Part shown: piece by piece, positions 7,055-16,543 of the stretch
How positions within the stretch are numbered: position 1 is the first letter of the stretch
Layout of the letters: the number at the start of each line of letters is the position of its first letter
NCBI GenBank assembly: GCA_964547135.1
Contig: CAZJMK010000016.1
Span: forward strand, 1-57,954
Source of the DNA: JAJXSS01 sp964547135
GTDB taxonomy: Bacteria > Planctomycetota > Phycisphaerae > Phycisphaerales > Phycisphaeraceae
DNA length: 57,954 nt
Direction: 5' to 3'
Made by a program: the position numbers and the translations under genes
The notes under the pieces: generated by a model
Seen by the model: only the letters and a program-made list of their open reading frames with translations
What the model was told of the DNA's origin: nothing
Database searches by the model: none

Positions 7055-8257
7055 ATGAACGTGACATGGTCGAATCATTCGGAAGTGCAAATACCCTGCG
7101 CTGCGGCGCTGGCGGAGGTGGTGCGTGAACAGGCGGCCAGGGGTGAGCCGGTGATTGATTATGGGCGGTGGCATCGGGGGGTTGGCCATGCACCAGTACG
7201 ACGCGGGACGGTGATTGAATATCGCGGGGAGCAGGTTGAACACTTCACCAGCGATTTCACGGTGCGCGTCGATACCGGCATGACACTGGGCAGGTTGGGG
7301 CAACAACTGGCCAATGACGGGCAATTTTTGCCGATGGATGGTGATGAAGCGATGACGCTGGGGGAATGTATCGCGCATAATGTGTATGGGCCGATGCGAT
7401 TGGGGTATGGTTCGCTGCGCGACTTGGTGCTGGGGCTGGCGTTTATCGATGCACAGGGTAACAGCATCGTCACCGGCGGACGGACAGTGAAAAACGTGGC
7501 GGGGTATGACGTGTCGCGCTTCATGGTCGGCAACCTCAACGAACTGGGTTTGCTTCATCAGACCACCCTGCGAACCTATGCGATACCGTCGCATACCCTG
7601 CACACCACGTTGAGTTGCGACGACCCGCTGATGGTGGATCGCGGATTAACCCGATGGCTACTCAGTGATGCCAAGCCGACGTGGTTGCTGATGCAGGCAA
7701 GCGATGATGGTTGGCGATTGCATGTGGGGTATCACGGCTCGGAAAAGGCGTGCACCCGCCAAAGCAGGGCAATGAGCGAACAGTTGATTCATTTGCCGGG
7801 TGTTGAGTTTGAAAATGAAACCACCGGTGATTTTCAGTCGGATGCGCAAATACGAAGTGAACTGCGTGCGTGGCGACATCAATTGACCGCGCTGGCGAAA
7901 CTGGTGGTGCCGGCGAATCAGACCGGGGCGTGGGTGAAAAGACTTCGTCAGCATCAATCGAGTTTGCATATTGAAACTTACCCGGCGCATGGGTGTTTGT
8001 GGGTCGGCGGAAAGCTTGATGCAACGCAGGTGGCGCAACTGGATCGGTTCATCAACGAGGGTTTGCAGGGTTTGACTGGTTTTCGCGTGTGGTACCAGCG
8101 CCCTGGTGAAACACTTGAAGCTGTCAAACCGATTGCACCATTGCCGACGGATTGGAGCATTTTGCGCAGAATTAAAAAGACGATGGACCCGCAGAACCTG
8201 TTCAACCCCGGTCGATTTTTAAGTGCGACCTTGAACGACGCAGTGGAGGCGCACTGA
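7055..8257 (+). CDS. glcE: Glycolate oxidase FAD-binding subunit GlcE
   Basis: Second flavin-type subunit of glycolate dehydrogenase. The N-terminal half is a shortened PCMH FAD domain: the segment DTGMTLGRLGQQLANDGQFL and ECIAHNVYGPMRLGYGSLRDLVLG followed by GGRTVKNVAGYDVSRFMVG are characteristic of GlcE. The C-terminus ends with MDPQNLFNPGRF, the usual end of this family. Length is 400 residues from the ATG at 7055 (MNVTWSNH); an earlier in-frame start would lie inside the B/C repeat and adds no conserved sequence. Its stop overlaps the glcF start by one base (TGATG), so the two are translationally coupled. Confidence 0.9.
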   Translation: MNVTWSNHSEVQIPCAAALAEVVREQAARGEPVIDYGRWHRGVGHAPVRRGTVIEYRGEQVEHFTSDFTVRVDTGMTLGRLGQQLANDGQFLPMDGDEAMTLGECIAHNVYGPMRLGYGSLRDLVLGLAFIDAQGNSIVTGGRTVKNVAGYDVSRFMVGNLNELGLLHQTTLRTYAIPSHTLHTTLSCDDPLMVDRGLTRWLLSDAKPTWLLMQASDDGWRLHVGYHGSEKACTRQSRAMSEQLIHLPGVEFENETTGDFQSDAQIRSELRAWRHQLTALAKLVVPANQTGAWVKRLRQHQSSLHIETYPAHGCLWVGGKLDATQVAQLDRFINEGLQGLTGFRVWYQRPGETLEAVKPIAPLPTDWSILRRIKKTMDPQNLFNPGRFLSATLNDAVEAH

Positions 8258-9627
8258 TGAATCGACCTGCCAATGAGCATTCACATACGGTGATTTCAGG
8301 TTTGGGCGATACGGCTTGCCCGCATCAGTCAGGCGATGATCAGCCGAGGTCGGTGTTGAAACTGGATCAACATGCGTACGACCGCGCATTGGATTGTGTG
8401 CATTGCGGTTTGTGTTTGCCTGCTTGTCCGACGTACACGACAAACGGGCTTGAAGCTGACTCGCCGCGCGGCCGAATTCATTTGATGAAGGCGCTGGCGG
8501 ACGGCAAGGTGTCACCAACCGAATCGGTGCGCAAGCATTTGGATTTGTGCCTCGATTGTCGCGCTTGTGAAACAGCGTGCCCGTCGGGGGTGGTGTATCA
8601 CGAGTTGTTGCACGACACGCGGACGAAGTTGCCTGCTGCGCCCCGGCGCACAGTGACGGATCGTTTGGTGGAGGCGATGTTTTTGCATGTATTCACGCAG
8701 CCGTTGCGGTTGAAGCTGGCGCTGTTGCCGGCCAGGTTGATGCAGAAAACGGGAGTTTGGTCGCTGTTGAAGAAGGTGAAGTTGCCGGACAAGCTGGCGC
8801 AGATGCGGCAGATGTTGCCGGAGGATGGGCCGATGTGGGAACAGCCGTTGCAAGGGCATTACCCATCGACTTCACCGGATGGCAGAACGCATCAGCGCGT
8901 GGCGTTTTTCGCCGGGTGTGTCGGTAGTGTACTTTTTCAGGAAGTGAATCGACAGAGCATCGCCCTGTTGCAGCGGGCTGGTTGTGAAGTGATCGTGCCA
9001 TCGGGGCAAGGGTGCTGCGGGGCGATTCATCATCACGCAGCTCGTGAGCATGAGGCAAAGCAATTGGCGCTGGCCAACATGCGGGCATTGATGAATGATG
9101 TGGACATGATTGTCACCAGCATTGCCGGTTGCGGGGCGATGCTCAAGGAATATGACCACCTATTGCGCGACCATGCGGAACACGATCTGGCCAGACAGTT
9201 CACCAGCAAGGTGCGCGACATCAGTCAGGCTTTGTATGAACTGGGGTTGTCATCACAAAAGCCGGCGGGTGAAATCAAAGCGACAGCCACGTATCACGAT
9301 GCGTGTCACCTGGCGCATGCGCAGAAAATCACGGACGCACCGCGATTGTTGCTTTCGGTGATACCGGGGTTGAAGTTGGTCAATCTGCCGGAGGCGGACA
9401 TGTGCTGCGGGGCAGCGGGAACGTACAACCTGACGCAGCCGGTGATGTCACAACAACTGGCCGAGCGCAAATTGCAGATGATCGGACAGACCGGTGCGAG
9501 CATTTGCATCACGGGCAACGTCGGCTGTGCGATGCAGATCGATGCGCAAGCCCGGCGGATGAACATGAAACTCGATGTCGTACACCCGGTGACGCTCTTG
9601 TATCGGGTATATTGCGAAGGTCGTTGA
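8257..9627 (+). CDS. glcF: Glycolate oxidase iron-sulfur subunit GlcF
   Basis: Passes electrons from the GlcD/GlcE flavins to the quinone pool. Two ferredoxin-type [4Fe-4S] motifs are present: CVHCGLCLPACP (C47, C50, C53, C57) and CLDCRACETACP (from about residue 97). The C-terminal half has the two CCG domains of the succinate dehydrogenase C/heterodisulfide reductase B type (GCCGAIHHH and MCCGAAGTYN), which may bind another cluster. Length 456 residues against about 407 in E. coli, owing to a longer N-terminus. It starts inside the glcE stop codon. An ElbB-type glyoxalase gene follows after 37 bases. Confidence 0.94.
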   Translation: MNRPANEHSHTVISGLGDTACPHQSGDDQPRSVLKLDQHAYDRALDCVHCGLCLPACPTYTTNGLEADSPRGRIHLMKALADGKVSPTESVRKHLDLCLDCRACETACPSGVVYHELLHDTRTKLPAAPRRTVTDRLVEAMFLHVFTQPLRLKLALLPARLMQKTGVWSLLKKVKLPDKLAQMRQMLPEDGPMWEQPLQGHYPSTSPDGRTHQRVAFFAGCVGSVLFQEVNRQSIALLQRAGCEVIVPSGQGCCGAIHHHAAREHEAKQLALANMRALMNDVDMIVTSIAGCGAMLKEYDHLLRDHAEHDLARQFTSKVRDISQALYELGLSSQKPAGEIKATATYHDACHLAHAQKITDAPRLLLSVIPGLKLVNLPEADMCCGAAGTYNLTQPVMSQQLAERKLQMIGQTGASICITGNVGCAMQIDAQARRMNMKLDVVHPVTLLYRVYCEGR

Positions 9628-9664
9628 TCGTCATGTAATCGGGCTGGTTACAAGGAGCAAGGTC

Positions 9665-10345
9665 ATGCGCAAACACCCTCATATCGGCGTCATACTCAGC
9701 GGCTGCGGCGTGTACGATGGCAGTGAAATTCATGAAGCGGTGCTGACACTGCTTTGCCTTGCCCAGCAGGGAGCAACCTACAAATGTTTGGCACCGCGCA
9801 AACCACTCGAAGTGATCGACCATGTCACCCGCAAACCGACCGGTGAAAAGCGCGATGTGCTGACCGAAGCAGCCCGCATTGCCCGTGGTGATATTGCGGA
9901 CCTGGCGCAGGTGAAAGTGGCTGATTACGATGGTTTTGTTCTGCCCGGCGGGTTTGGTGCAGCGAAAAATTTATGTACGTTTGCGTATGAAGGGCCGGGG
10001 TGCAGCATCGACCCGCATGTGCAACGGGTGTTGACCGAAGCTCACGGGGCGGATTTGCCGTTGGGTTTCATATGCATCGCACCAGCACTGGCAGCGAAGT
10101 TGTTTGGCTCGACAATTCACCCGACACTCACCATTGGTAATGATGCAGACACGGCCAAGGCTTTGGTGATCATGGGCGCCAGGCATGTGAATTGTGAGGT
10201 GGAGGCGGTGATCGCCGACCCGCAAGAGCACATGCTCAGCACACCGGCGTACATGTACGACCGGTCGATTCGTGAGGTACACGTCGGCATCGAACAATTG
10301 GTGACACAGTTGCTGGAATGGTGCCGGAGGCGGGTGAAAAAGTGA
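9665..10345 (+). CDS. elbB: ElbB-type glyoxalase (DJ-1/PfpI family, isoprenoid biosynthesis protein)
   Basis: A 226-residue member of the ElbB group of the class I glutamine-amidotransferase-like superfamily. It opens with IGVILSGCGVYDGSEIHEAV, the ElbB signature, has PGGFGAAKNL near residue 95, and the nucleophile-elbow cysteine in GFICIAPA. E. coli ElbB has been linked to isoprenoid synthesis and has weak glyoxalase activity turning glyoxal into glycolate. That would feed the glcDEF enzyme immediately upstream; the functional link is my inference. A strong Shine-Dalgarno (AAGGAGC) precedes the ATG at 9665. Confidence 0.88.
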   Translation: MRKHPHIGVILSGCGVYDGSEIHEAVLTLLCLAQQGATYKCLAPRKPLEVIDHVTRKPTGEKRDVLTEAARIARGDIADLAQVKVADYDGFVLPGGFGAAKNLCTFAYEGPGCSIDPHVQRVLTEAHGADLPLGFICIAPALAAKLFGSTIHPTLTIGNDADTAKALVIMGARHVNCEVEAVIADPQEHMLSTPAYMYDRSIREVHVGIEQLVTQLLEWCRRRVKK

Positions 10346-10357
10346 TCGGTGAATCAA

Positions 10358-10386
10358 ACGCCGACGCAAAGCGTCCGCGCTAAACT
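10358..10386 (-). repeat. Family J element, copy 1
   Basis: Contains the palindrome GACGC-AAA-GCGTC followed by CGCGCTAAAC. A 27-base stretch is identical at 52421-52447. Read on the minus strand it is TTTAGCGCG plus a hairpin, the same design as family C. Confidence 0.75.
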
Positions 10387-10486
10387 TTAAGCAGTCACAA
10401 CGCCATTTCACGATTGCCCTTGACCCATGGCGAAGCCAGCGGTAACGTGGCGGTTTCGATCCAACACACCGGGCATGGCTGCCACC

Positions 10487-11902
10487 ATGAATCAACCACC
10501 CAAAGAAAAATGCGGCGTGTTCGGCCTATGGGGCGCACCGCAAGCGGCTCATCGTATTTACACAGCCCTGTTTGCCCTGCAACATCGCGGACAGGAATCA
10601 GCCGGCATTGCAGTGACCGACGGCATCACCCTGCGCGCCCACACCGGCATGGGCCTGGTCCCTGAAGTGTTCGACGATGAAACGCTCGCCAAATTGCAGC
10701 ACGGGTTCGGGGGCATCGGCCACAATCGTTATTCGACGACCGGTTCATCACGGGCCTGCAATGCCCAGCCGCTGCTGGAAGAGTACATCGGCGGGGCGGT
10801 GGCGGTGGCGCACAACGGCAACCTGATCAATGCGCACCTGCTGCGGCGTGATTACGAAGAACGCGGCCACATATTTCACACCACCACCGACACGGAAATC
10901 ATCATTCACCTATTGGCGGCGCATCACCTGACCAAAGCGGACCCATTGGCGGCTGCGCTGCAGCATTTGCAGGGGGCTTACAGTCTGGTGTTTTTGTTTC
11001 ATGATCGGATTGAAGCGGTGCGCGACCCCTGGGGTTGGCGGCCGCTGGTCATCGGTCGTACGCCGGAGGGTTGTTATTGCGTGGCTTCGGAAACGGTGGC
11101 GTTGGATGTGCTGGGCGCCAGTTACATTCGTGAGGTTGAACCGGGCGAAATTGTGACGATCAGTGACAAGGGGTTGTCGAGTCGTGTGTATGCCGACAGG
11201 CAGCAGCCTGCGCACTGCATATTCGAACATGTTTATTTTGCCAACCCCAGTTCGAACGTGTTCGGCGACACGGTACAAATTGTGCGTGAACGATTGGGGG
11301 AAAAACTGGCGGAGGAATCGCGCGTCGATGCTGACTATGTAATACCCATGCCCGATTCGGGTCGCTCCGCGGCACTGGGGTATGCCCGGCGTAGTGGTAT
11401 TCCGTTTCGTGAAGGGATCGTGCCCAATCGATACGTCGGTCGAACCTTCATTCAACCGACGCAAACGCAGCGTGACGCAGCGGTGCAGGTGAAACTCAAC
11501 GTGGTGCGTGATGTGGTGGCGGGCAAACGACTGGTGGTGGTCGATGATTCGATCGTGCGCGGCACGACGACTCGGGGCAAAATGGCGCAACTCCGTCGGG
11601 CGGGTGCGAAGGAAATTCACCTGCGCATTTCATGTCCGCCGATCCGTCATGGGTGCTACTTCGGGGTTGATTTCCCGGAAAAAAGCAAGCTCGTGGCTCA
11701 TGAACGAACGGTGGAGGAAATTCGCCAGTACCTTGAGGTTGACAGCCTGCATTACCTTTCGATCGACGGCATGCTCAGTTGCGTCACCCGGCCGGCCGGT
11801 CACTATTGCACAGCCTGTTTCAGTGGTGAGTATCGTCTGAATGTGAACAAACCGGTGAGCAAACTGAGCCTCGAACGCGATCAGTTGAAAATGTTTACGT
11901 GA
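10487..11902 (+). CDS. purF: Amidophosphoribosyltransferase
   Basis: Catalyses the first step of purine synthesis, PRPP plus glutamine to phosphoribosylamine. The glutaminase half begins KCGVFGLWG, where this Cys (residue 9 from the chosen start) becomes the N-terminal nucleophile after removal of a short propeptide. The phosphoribosyltransferase half has the PRPP loop VVVDDSIVRGTT. Cysteines at AHCIFEHVYF, SCPPIRHGC and YCTACFSG match the four ligands of the oxygen-sensitive [4Fe-4S] cluster of the B. subtilis type. I chose the ATG at 10487 (MNQPPKEKC); in-frame ATGs at 10475 and 10427 are possible and none has a clear ribosome-binding site. Length 471 residues. Confidence 0.95.
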   Translation: MNQPPKEKCGVFGLWGAPQAAHRIYTALFALQHRGQESAGIAVTDGITLRAHTGMGLVPEVFDDETLAKLQHGFGGIGHNRYSTTGSSRACNAQPLLEEYIGGAVAVAHNGNLINAHLLRRDYEERGHIFHTTTDTEIIIHLLAAHHLTKADPLAAALQHLQGAYSLVFLFHDRIEAVRDPWGWRPLVIGRTPEGCYCVASETVALDVLGASYIREVEPGEIVTISDKGLSSRVYADRQQPAHCIFEHVYFANPSSNVFGDTVQIVRERLGEKLAEESRVDADYVIPMPDSGRSAALGYARRSGIPFREGIVPNRYVGRTFIQPTQTQRDAAVQVKLNVVRDVVAGKRLVVVDDSIVRGTTTRGKMAQLRRAGAKEIHLRISCPPIRHGCYFGVDFPEKSKLVAHERTVEEIRQYLEVDSLHYLSIDGMLSCVTRPAGHYCTACFSGEYRLNVNKPVSKLSLERDQLKMFT

Positions 11903-11910
11903 AGAAGCTC

Positions 11911-11990
11911 GATGACGCCGAGGGCTTTAGCCCCGGATTATTTTTAAATATAGATTCATATTCATCCGGCCCTGAAGGGCTCGGCGTCAA
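11911..11990. repeat. Family K double hairpin, copy 1
   Basis: Full element: TGACGCCGAGGGCTTTAGCC... on the left and CCGGCCCTGAAGGGCTCGGC... on the right, so the ends pair over about 20 bp and each arm also folds alone (GGGCT-TT-AGCCC and GCCCT-GA-AGGGC). It sits between the convergent purF and DUF4340 genes and could terminate both. Confidence 0.8.
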
Positions 11991-12031
11991 TCATGATGGT
12001 TTTTTCATACATCATCGTGACTACATACCAG

Positions 12032-13903
12032 TCACTTCTGCATAACGGGTGTGTCAGTTGTCATCGCGGTTTTGCCGAACTCCGCCTGCAACGCGGTGAG
12101 CAGTTCGGGCATGATGATGAACGCGGCATCAACCCCTGTCACCCGTGCCTGTCGCGTGGCAGGGTCCACCTGCAACGACCATGTTTGACCTTGCATCGTA
12201 GTCACATTCATACGCAACACCGTCGCCTCATCGACTTGCGTTGCATCACCTTCAACCCAGTTTTGGGCGCGCAAGGGTGACAGTTGCTTGGTCAATTCTT
12301 CGAGGGCAAAGGGTTCAAAACTTGCGTGACCGCGTAGTTGCCATGGGCTGTGCTGCGGGTTGGCGGCATCACCGCGGGTGGTTCGTTCCAGTATGACCGT
12401 GACCTTGCCGGGGCGGATGATTTCAATGCGTGCCAGTTCCGCTGCGTTGATGTCGGCAACCACGCGATCGCGCAGCGCCAGGGCCGACGTCGGCAGCGGC
12501 AGGGCGGTTTTTTCAACCACATACCCCAACGTTTCACCTGTGCGTTGCACCAGCCAATGCTCATCATTATCAGCCGGGTAAAGTGACAGGCGCATCGGCT
12601 CGGTTGTCGTTTCCGATGACAACTCAACCACAGCGGTCGCTGTCGTCGGCCAGTTGGGTTGGTTGATAAACGAAGTCGCCCGCAGGTTGACAAGCCGATC
12701 CAGCAATCGTGAAACTTCAACCCGGTCCAGGTTGTAGGGCGGTTGCGGTGAAGCAAATACCCAACCCTCCGGCGATTTGGCGATCATCACCGATGAGCCT
12801 TGATTCATGCTGAATTTCAGCGCTGTGATGTCGCCGGCGGGCAAAGTCACCAGCCGGGGGTCGCGCAGTTCGTCCACTTTTTTACGCAGCTTTTCGACAT
12901 CGGTTTTGCTGACTTCAAACACCACGACATCACTGTTGCCGGTGCGCGACAGCGTGGCGAAAAACTTTTCCATCGACATGTCCGTCGGCCCGCCGACAAG
13001 GAAACGATGCGTCACCGTGCCCGCACCGGTTGATGATTTTTCACTTTCATCGAACGCTGTTTTCAATGGGGGTTCGACTGCATCAATCACTAATTGATAA
13101 AACGGCTTGTCGAGTCCGTACACGGCAATGTCATTGGGGTTGTCGCTGACAAACTTGCTGATGAACATGCCGGTGACCGAACCGACCAGCCCGGCCAGCG
13201 CATCGCCGTCGGCACGCCCTGTGCTAGCACCGACAAACACCCACTGTTCATCACGCTTGGCCAGTTCAATCACACCTTCGGGGGTCGTCAGCGATAATGC
13301 TGTTGCCTCTGCCAACGCGGGCATCGTGATGGTTTTGCGCCGCCAATCAGCGAGGTTGCCTTCGAAGAGCGGCGTGTGCAGTCGATTGTTGACTACATAG
13401 ACGGAGGGGTCGCCTTCGATCATCAGGTAGCCGCGTCCGCCGACGGTGGTGCGCCCCAGTTGCAGGGTCACTGGTTTCTTTGCTGAATTGTCACCGGCCA
13501 GTGTGACCGTCACCGCAGGCGGTTGCAATGAAAGGTCAGTCAAAGCCGGGTTGTTTTTACCATCGGGTATAAACTTTTCGACCTGGCGCAGGTTCAGGGC
13601 AGCGTCGATCATTTCACGGGCCGACCAATTGTTAAGTGCAAAGCGCACCGGTTGCACCTGCCACCAGTCGGTTCCCTCTTTGACGAAACGGTACGTTTGC
13701 CCACTGCGGGTGATGGTCAGCGAGGTGACTTCATCAGCGGTTATCGGTGCGGTTGCCCAAAGCGGCTGCCCTTCACTGCGAACGTTGGCGGTCGTCGTCG
13801 TGGCAGTCGTCCCCGTCGGCGGACTAGTTTGTTTCAGGTAAAAGAAAAACCCACCGACCGCCAGCAGCATGACCAGTAAAAAAAAGGTGGTTTTGTAGTT
13901 CAT
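12032..13903 (-). CDS. DUF4340 domain protein of a Gld-like ABC transporter operon
   Basis: A 623-residue protein with one N-terminal membrane helix (TTFFLLVMLLAVGGFFFYL, residues 5-23) and a large soluble part outside the membrane built of repeated beta-rich units such as VTSLTITRSGQTYRFVKEGTDWWQV and ELAKRDEQWVFVG. This pattern, a DUF4340 repeat, is typical of the last gene of operons encoding a GldA/GldF/GldG-type ABC transporter, which is where it lies. AGGA eight bases before the ATG at 13903 supports the start. Its biochemical role is unknown. The 3' end faces purF. Confidence 0.82.
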   Translation of the reverse strand: MNYKTTFFLLVMLLAVGGFFFYLKQTSPPTGTTATTTTANVRSEGQPLWATAPITADEVTSLTITRSGQTYRFVKEGTDWWQVQPVRFALNNWSAREMIDAALNLRQVEKFIPDGKNNPALTDLSLQPPAVTVTLAGDNSAKKPVTLQLGRTTVGGRGYLMIEGDPSVYVVNNRLHTPLFEGNLADWRRKTITMPALAEATALSLTTPEGVIELAKRDEQWVFVGASTGRADGDALAGLVGSVTGMFISKFVSDNPNDIAVYGLDKPFYQLVIDAVEPPLKTAFDESEKSSTGAGTVTHRFLVGGPTDMSMEKFFATLSRTGNSDVVVFEVSKTDVEKLRKKVDELRDPRLVTLPAGDITALKFSMNQGSSVMIAKSPEGWVFASPQPPYNLDRVEVSRLLDRLVNLRATSFINQPNWPTTATAVVELSSETTTEPMRLSLYPADNDEHWLVQRTGETLGYVVEKTALPLPTSALALRDRVVADINAAELARIEIIRPGKVTVILERTTRGDAANPQHSPWQLRGHASFEPFALEELTKQLSPLRAQNWVEGDATQVDEATVLRMNVTTMQGQTWSLQVDPATRQARVTGVDAAFIIMPELLTALQAEFGKTAMTTDTPVMQK

Positions 13904-13969
13904 GGTTGAGTCCTAGTTAATCGTTACGAGCGGTTACAGATGATCCGTGATAAATCATTGCCAATGATT

Positions 13970-13999
13970 CACCGCCGAGAACGCAGAGAGCGCAGAGTA
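13970..13999. repeat. CACAGAG-like tract, family G copy 2
   Basis: ACGCAGAGAGCGCAGAG run, inverted with respect to the tract at 14216-14246. The two enclose the I palindromes, and together they fill the 13904-14285 gap, which has no gene. Confidence 0.6.
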
Positions 14000-14036
14000 A
14001 GTAGCCAATATGATTCATTCGCGGAGGCTCTGATTA

Positions 14037-14075
14037 ACCCCCTCTCCCTCCGGGAGAGGGTTGGGGTGAGGGCGG
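14037..14075. repeat. CCCTCTCCC palindrome, family I copy 2
   Basis: CCCTCTCCCTCCGGGAGAGGG followed by TTGGGGTGAGGG, the reverse orientation of 6927-6964. Confidence 0.75.
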
Positions 14076-14119
14076 AAGAACGATTGGTGGTATTGTATTT
14101 CAAGCTTTTTATCATCGGC

Positions 14120-14190
14120 CCCCGCCACGGCGAGGTCTTCGACTCACCCGGCCTCGAAGACTTGGCCACACTCTCCCATGGGGAGAGGGC
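14120..14190. repeat. CCCTCTCCC-type repeat, family I copy 3
   Basis: CCCGCCACGGCGAGGTCTTC followed further on by CTCTCCCATGGGGAGAGGG. The same two parts, more diverged, occur at 22440-22498. Confidence 0.65.
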
Positions 14191-14215
14191 TTTTTCAGAA
14201 CCCTCGGCTATCAAC

Positions 14216-14246
14216 CTCTGTTACCTCTGTGTCTCTGTGGTGAATC
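14216..14246. repeat. CACAGAG tract, family G copy 3 (inverted)
   Basis: CTCTGTGTCTCTGTGGTGAA, the reverse complement of the tract at 2307-2341. It lies about 40 bases past the end of the GldG-like gene. Confidence 0.75.
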
Positions 14247-14285
14247 ATTTGAAACGATTGTCCACCGCTTGTTCACCGAAGCATT

Positions 14286-16490
14286 TCACGCCTTGCGGCG
14301 CATCAGTCCGACGGTCATACCTGCGACAATGACCACCGCAGGTAACCCCCCCAACAACACCCAGTTGATCGTCAGTCGTTGCGTGTCGGTCAAGGCCATC
14401 ACCCGGCGAATGTCCTGCGTGCGTGCCCCGGCTGCGATCAGGTTTTCCAACCCCGCCAACCATTGCACGCTGTTGACAAACAACTCCGCATTGGCCGGAA
14501 ACACCGCACGGGTAAGTCGTGCAGTGCCCGGCCCCAATGCCCCGTAATCGATGATTGAGTCAGTTGCCCACGCCGGGTCGGCAAACACGGTCAAACGTTG
14601 CTCACCCTTTTGCGCTGCCGCCGCGACGATGTAACGGTCTTTGGCCTTGGCCGGGTCACGACGAATGTCCGGGAAACGCTCAAACTGGGCATCGGCCCAA
14701 ACATCGCGCCCGGTGATTTCCACCAAAGGCCAATGCTTTACATCGCTCGTCGAATTCGCCGGTTCTGCCTTACCCTTTGAATCAATCACCGACATGGTTG
14801 CATCATTGGCTTGATCCGGTGCGTTGGTCACCTTGCCCAGCTCAATCGGGCTGACCTGCAAAAACACCCCGCGCAACCCGGCCATGGCCTGCGTGATCGG
14901 CAGGGTGTCGGCCCAATCATCAATCTGAAATTGTGCCTGTGCCCGTGCTCTTCCATCCGGCCCGGTCACTTCACGAAAAATCACCTGCTCGTTCTGCACC
15001 GACATGCCCCAGTCCTTCAACATCGCCAATACCGGACTGACCTGCCCGAATCGCTGCGCCATCGATGCCCCGATGATCACCATCGCTGACTCACCTTGCT
15101 GATTCAACCGTTCCTGTAAAAATTGCACAGCCTGTTCTTCGCCCGGTGACACACCAAACCCCATCGGGCCGGCCTGCTCCGACGGCGTGAGCACCCACAC
15201 CACCTTCTGCCCCGGTAAAGGTTCCGGCGGCGGCATGGGTGGCGTTCGTTGGCCCATGGCCATCATCTGCCCCATCGGGTTCCACGATCGCACCGTGTAA
15301 TTCATTGTCGTCAAACGCTCTGCCACGAGGCTGTATTCGCCCCCCGGCCCGGTAGCAGGCCGCTGCCCCGTACTGATGAACACCACCATCGGCATTTGAT
15401 CCATCTGCATCGCCAACAACGCACCCGTTAAATGTTCTTCCCCCTGAAACAATCGCTCCGGGCGTTCACCCGCGGGCAATTCCTGCCCCGGTGGCAAGGC
15501 TGCACGACGAAACATTTGCGATAACCAAAGCACGCGCACCTTGTCCGTGCCCATCAACACGATCGGGTTGGGGTTATTGGTGATCTGTTCACGTACCTGG
15601 TCGTATTCCAACACTGGTTGCACCACGCGCAATTGCCCCAAAGCTGATTGCAGCACCGCCCGTGTCGGGGTGATTCTTTCAACCATTGCCAGCATTTTTT
15701 CCTTCACGGAAGCAGGCAGCTTATTGGTTTGAATCAGCCGTTGGGTTTCCGTGGTCATCGGTCGATAGAAGCGCTCGTCAAGCCGAACCAGCACATCTTC
15801 AATTGCGTCCTTGGCGCTGGTGTATGCGGGCAACGCACCCGACAGGGCTTTGCTGACTTGTTGATTGACCGATTCGATATCACCATCCAGCCGGGTGAAT
15901 GCCTGCCCCGCCAGGGTCAAAAATTGTTGGGTGGTTTCGTCTTGTAAAGCGGCATCGGTGGCGGCTGCGGTAAGCAAGGCCTGCTGCTGGGCCATGGGTT
16001 CGCGCAGTTGGGTGAGTTCGTGCTGCGCCTTTTCGATGGCGGTTTTGATGGGTGACAATTGCGTTTGAAACCGTCCGTGCAGCCGTGCTAAAAAGGCTTC
16101 GACGCGGGTGGTTTGCAGGTCGGCGTTGATATGATCGACTTTCAAGCGATTGCCAAAGCGTGCGTATTGGTCCACCAAATCACGGGCACGGGTGATTTCC
16201 GCCGGGTCCAGTTCCGGATCGGCTGACCCGAACAACGTGACAATTTCATGATCAGCTTGTATCGACGTCAACACCTTGCGTGTCTGCGGTGACAGGCTGT
16301 ACTGCCCCGTGGCTGTGAGGTCGATGGGCCGAACCTGTTTGAGGTACGTGAACGCCAACAGGTTGAGTAACACCACCACCCCCAGTGCAGCAACGACGGC
16401 AATGGTCACGTTCAAACCATACCGTGTCCGCCGTTGCGCCTGCGTCGGGTTTTGCTTGACATCATTCATACGCTCGTCCGCATTGGTCAT
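14286..16490 (-). CDS. GldG-like ABC transporter auxiliary protein
   Basis: A 734-residue protein with a membrane helix near the N-terminus (VTIAVVAALGVVVLLNLLAFTYL, about 28-50) and another at the very C-terminus (INWVLLGGLPAVVIVAGMTVGLM). Between them lies the ABC_transp_aux domain: LSPQTRKVLTSIQADHEIVTLFG is typical of the N-terminal part of GldG-family proteins. A Met/Pro-rich loop (MGQRTPPMPPPEPLPG) lies in the middle. A predicted helical stretch about 120-260 may be coiled coil. GGAG seven bases before the ATG at 16490 supports the start. It is encoded between the permease and the DUF4340 protein. Confidence 0.85.
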   Translation of the reverse strand: MTNADERMNDVKQNPTQAQRRTRYGLNVTIAVVAALGVVVLLNLLAFTYLKQVRPIDLTATGQYSLSPQTRKVLTSIQADHEIVTLFGSADPELDPAEITRARDLVDQYARFGNRLKVDHINADLQTTRVEAFLARLHGRFQTQLSPIKTAIEKAQHELTQLREPMAQQQALLTAAATDAALQDETTQQFLTLAGQAFTRLDGDIESVNQQVSKALSGALPAYTSAKDAIEDVLVRLDERFYRPMTTETQRLIQTNKLPASVKEKMLAMVERITPTRAVLQSALGQLRVVQPVLEYDQVREQITNNPNPIVLMGTDKVRVLWLSQMFRRAALPPGQELPAGERPERLFQGEEHLTGALLAMQMDQMPMVVFISTGQRPATGPGGEYSLVAERLTTMNYTVRSWNPMGQMMAMGQRTPPMPPPEPLPGQKVVWVLTPSEQAGPMGFGVSPGEEQAVQFLQERLNQQGESAMVIIGASMAQRFGQVSPVLAMLKDWGMSVQNEQVIFREVTGPDGRARAQAQFQIDDWADTLPITQAMAGLRGVFLQVSPIELGKVTNAPDQANDATMSVIDSKGKAEPANSTSDVKHWPLVEITGRDVWADAQFERFPDIRRDPAKAKDRYIVAAAAQKGEQRLTVFADPAWATDSIIDYGALGPGTARLTRAVFPANAELFVNSVQWLAGLENLIAAGARTQDIRRVMALTDTQRLTINWVLLGGLPAVVIVAGMTVGLMRRKA

Positions 16491-16543
16491 TGCTTGCTCC
16501 GATGCATTACCGCATTACCTTGTGCAGCCAGTCAATTGGTTTG

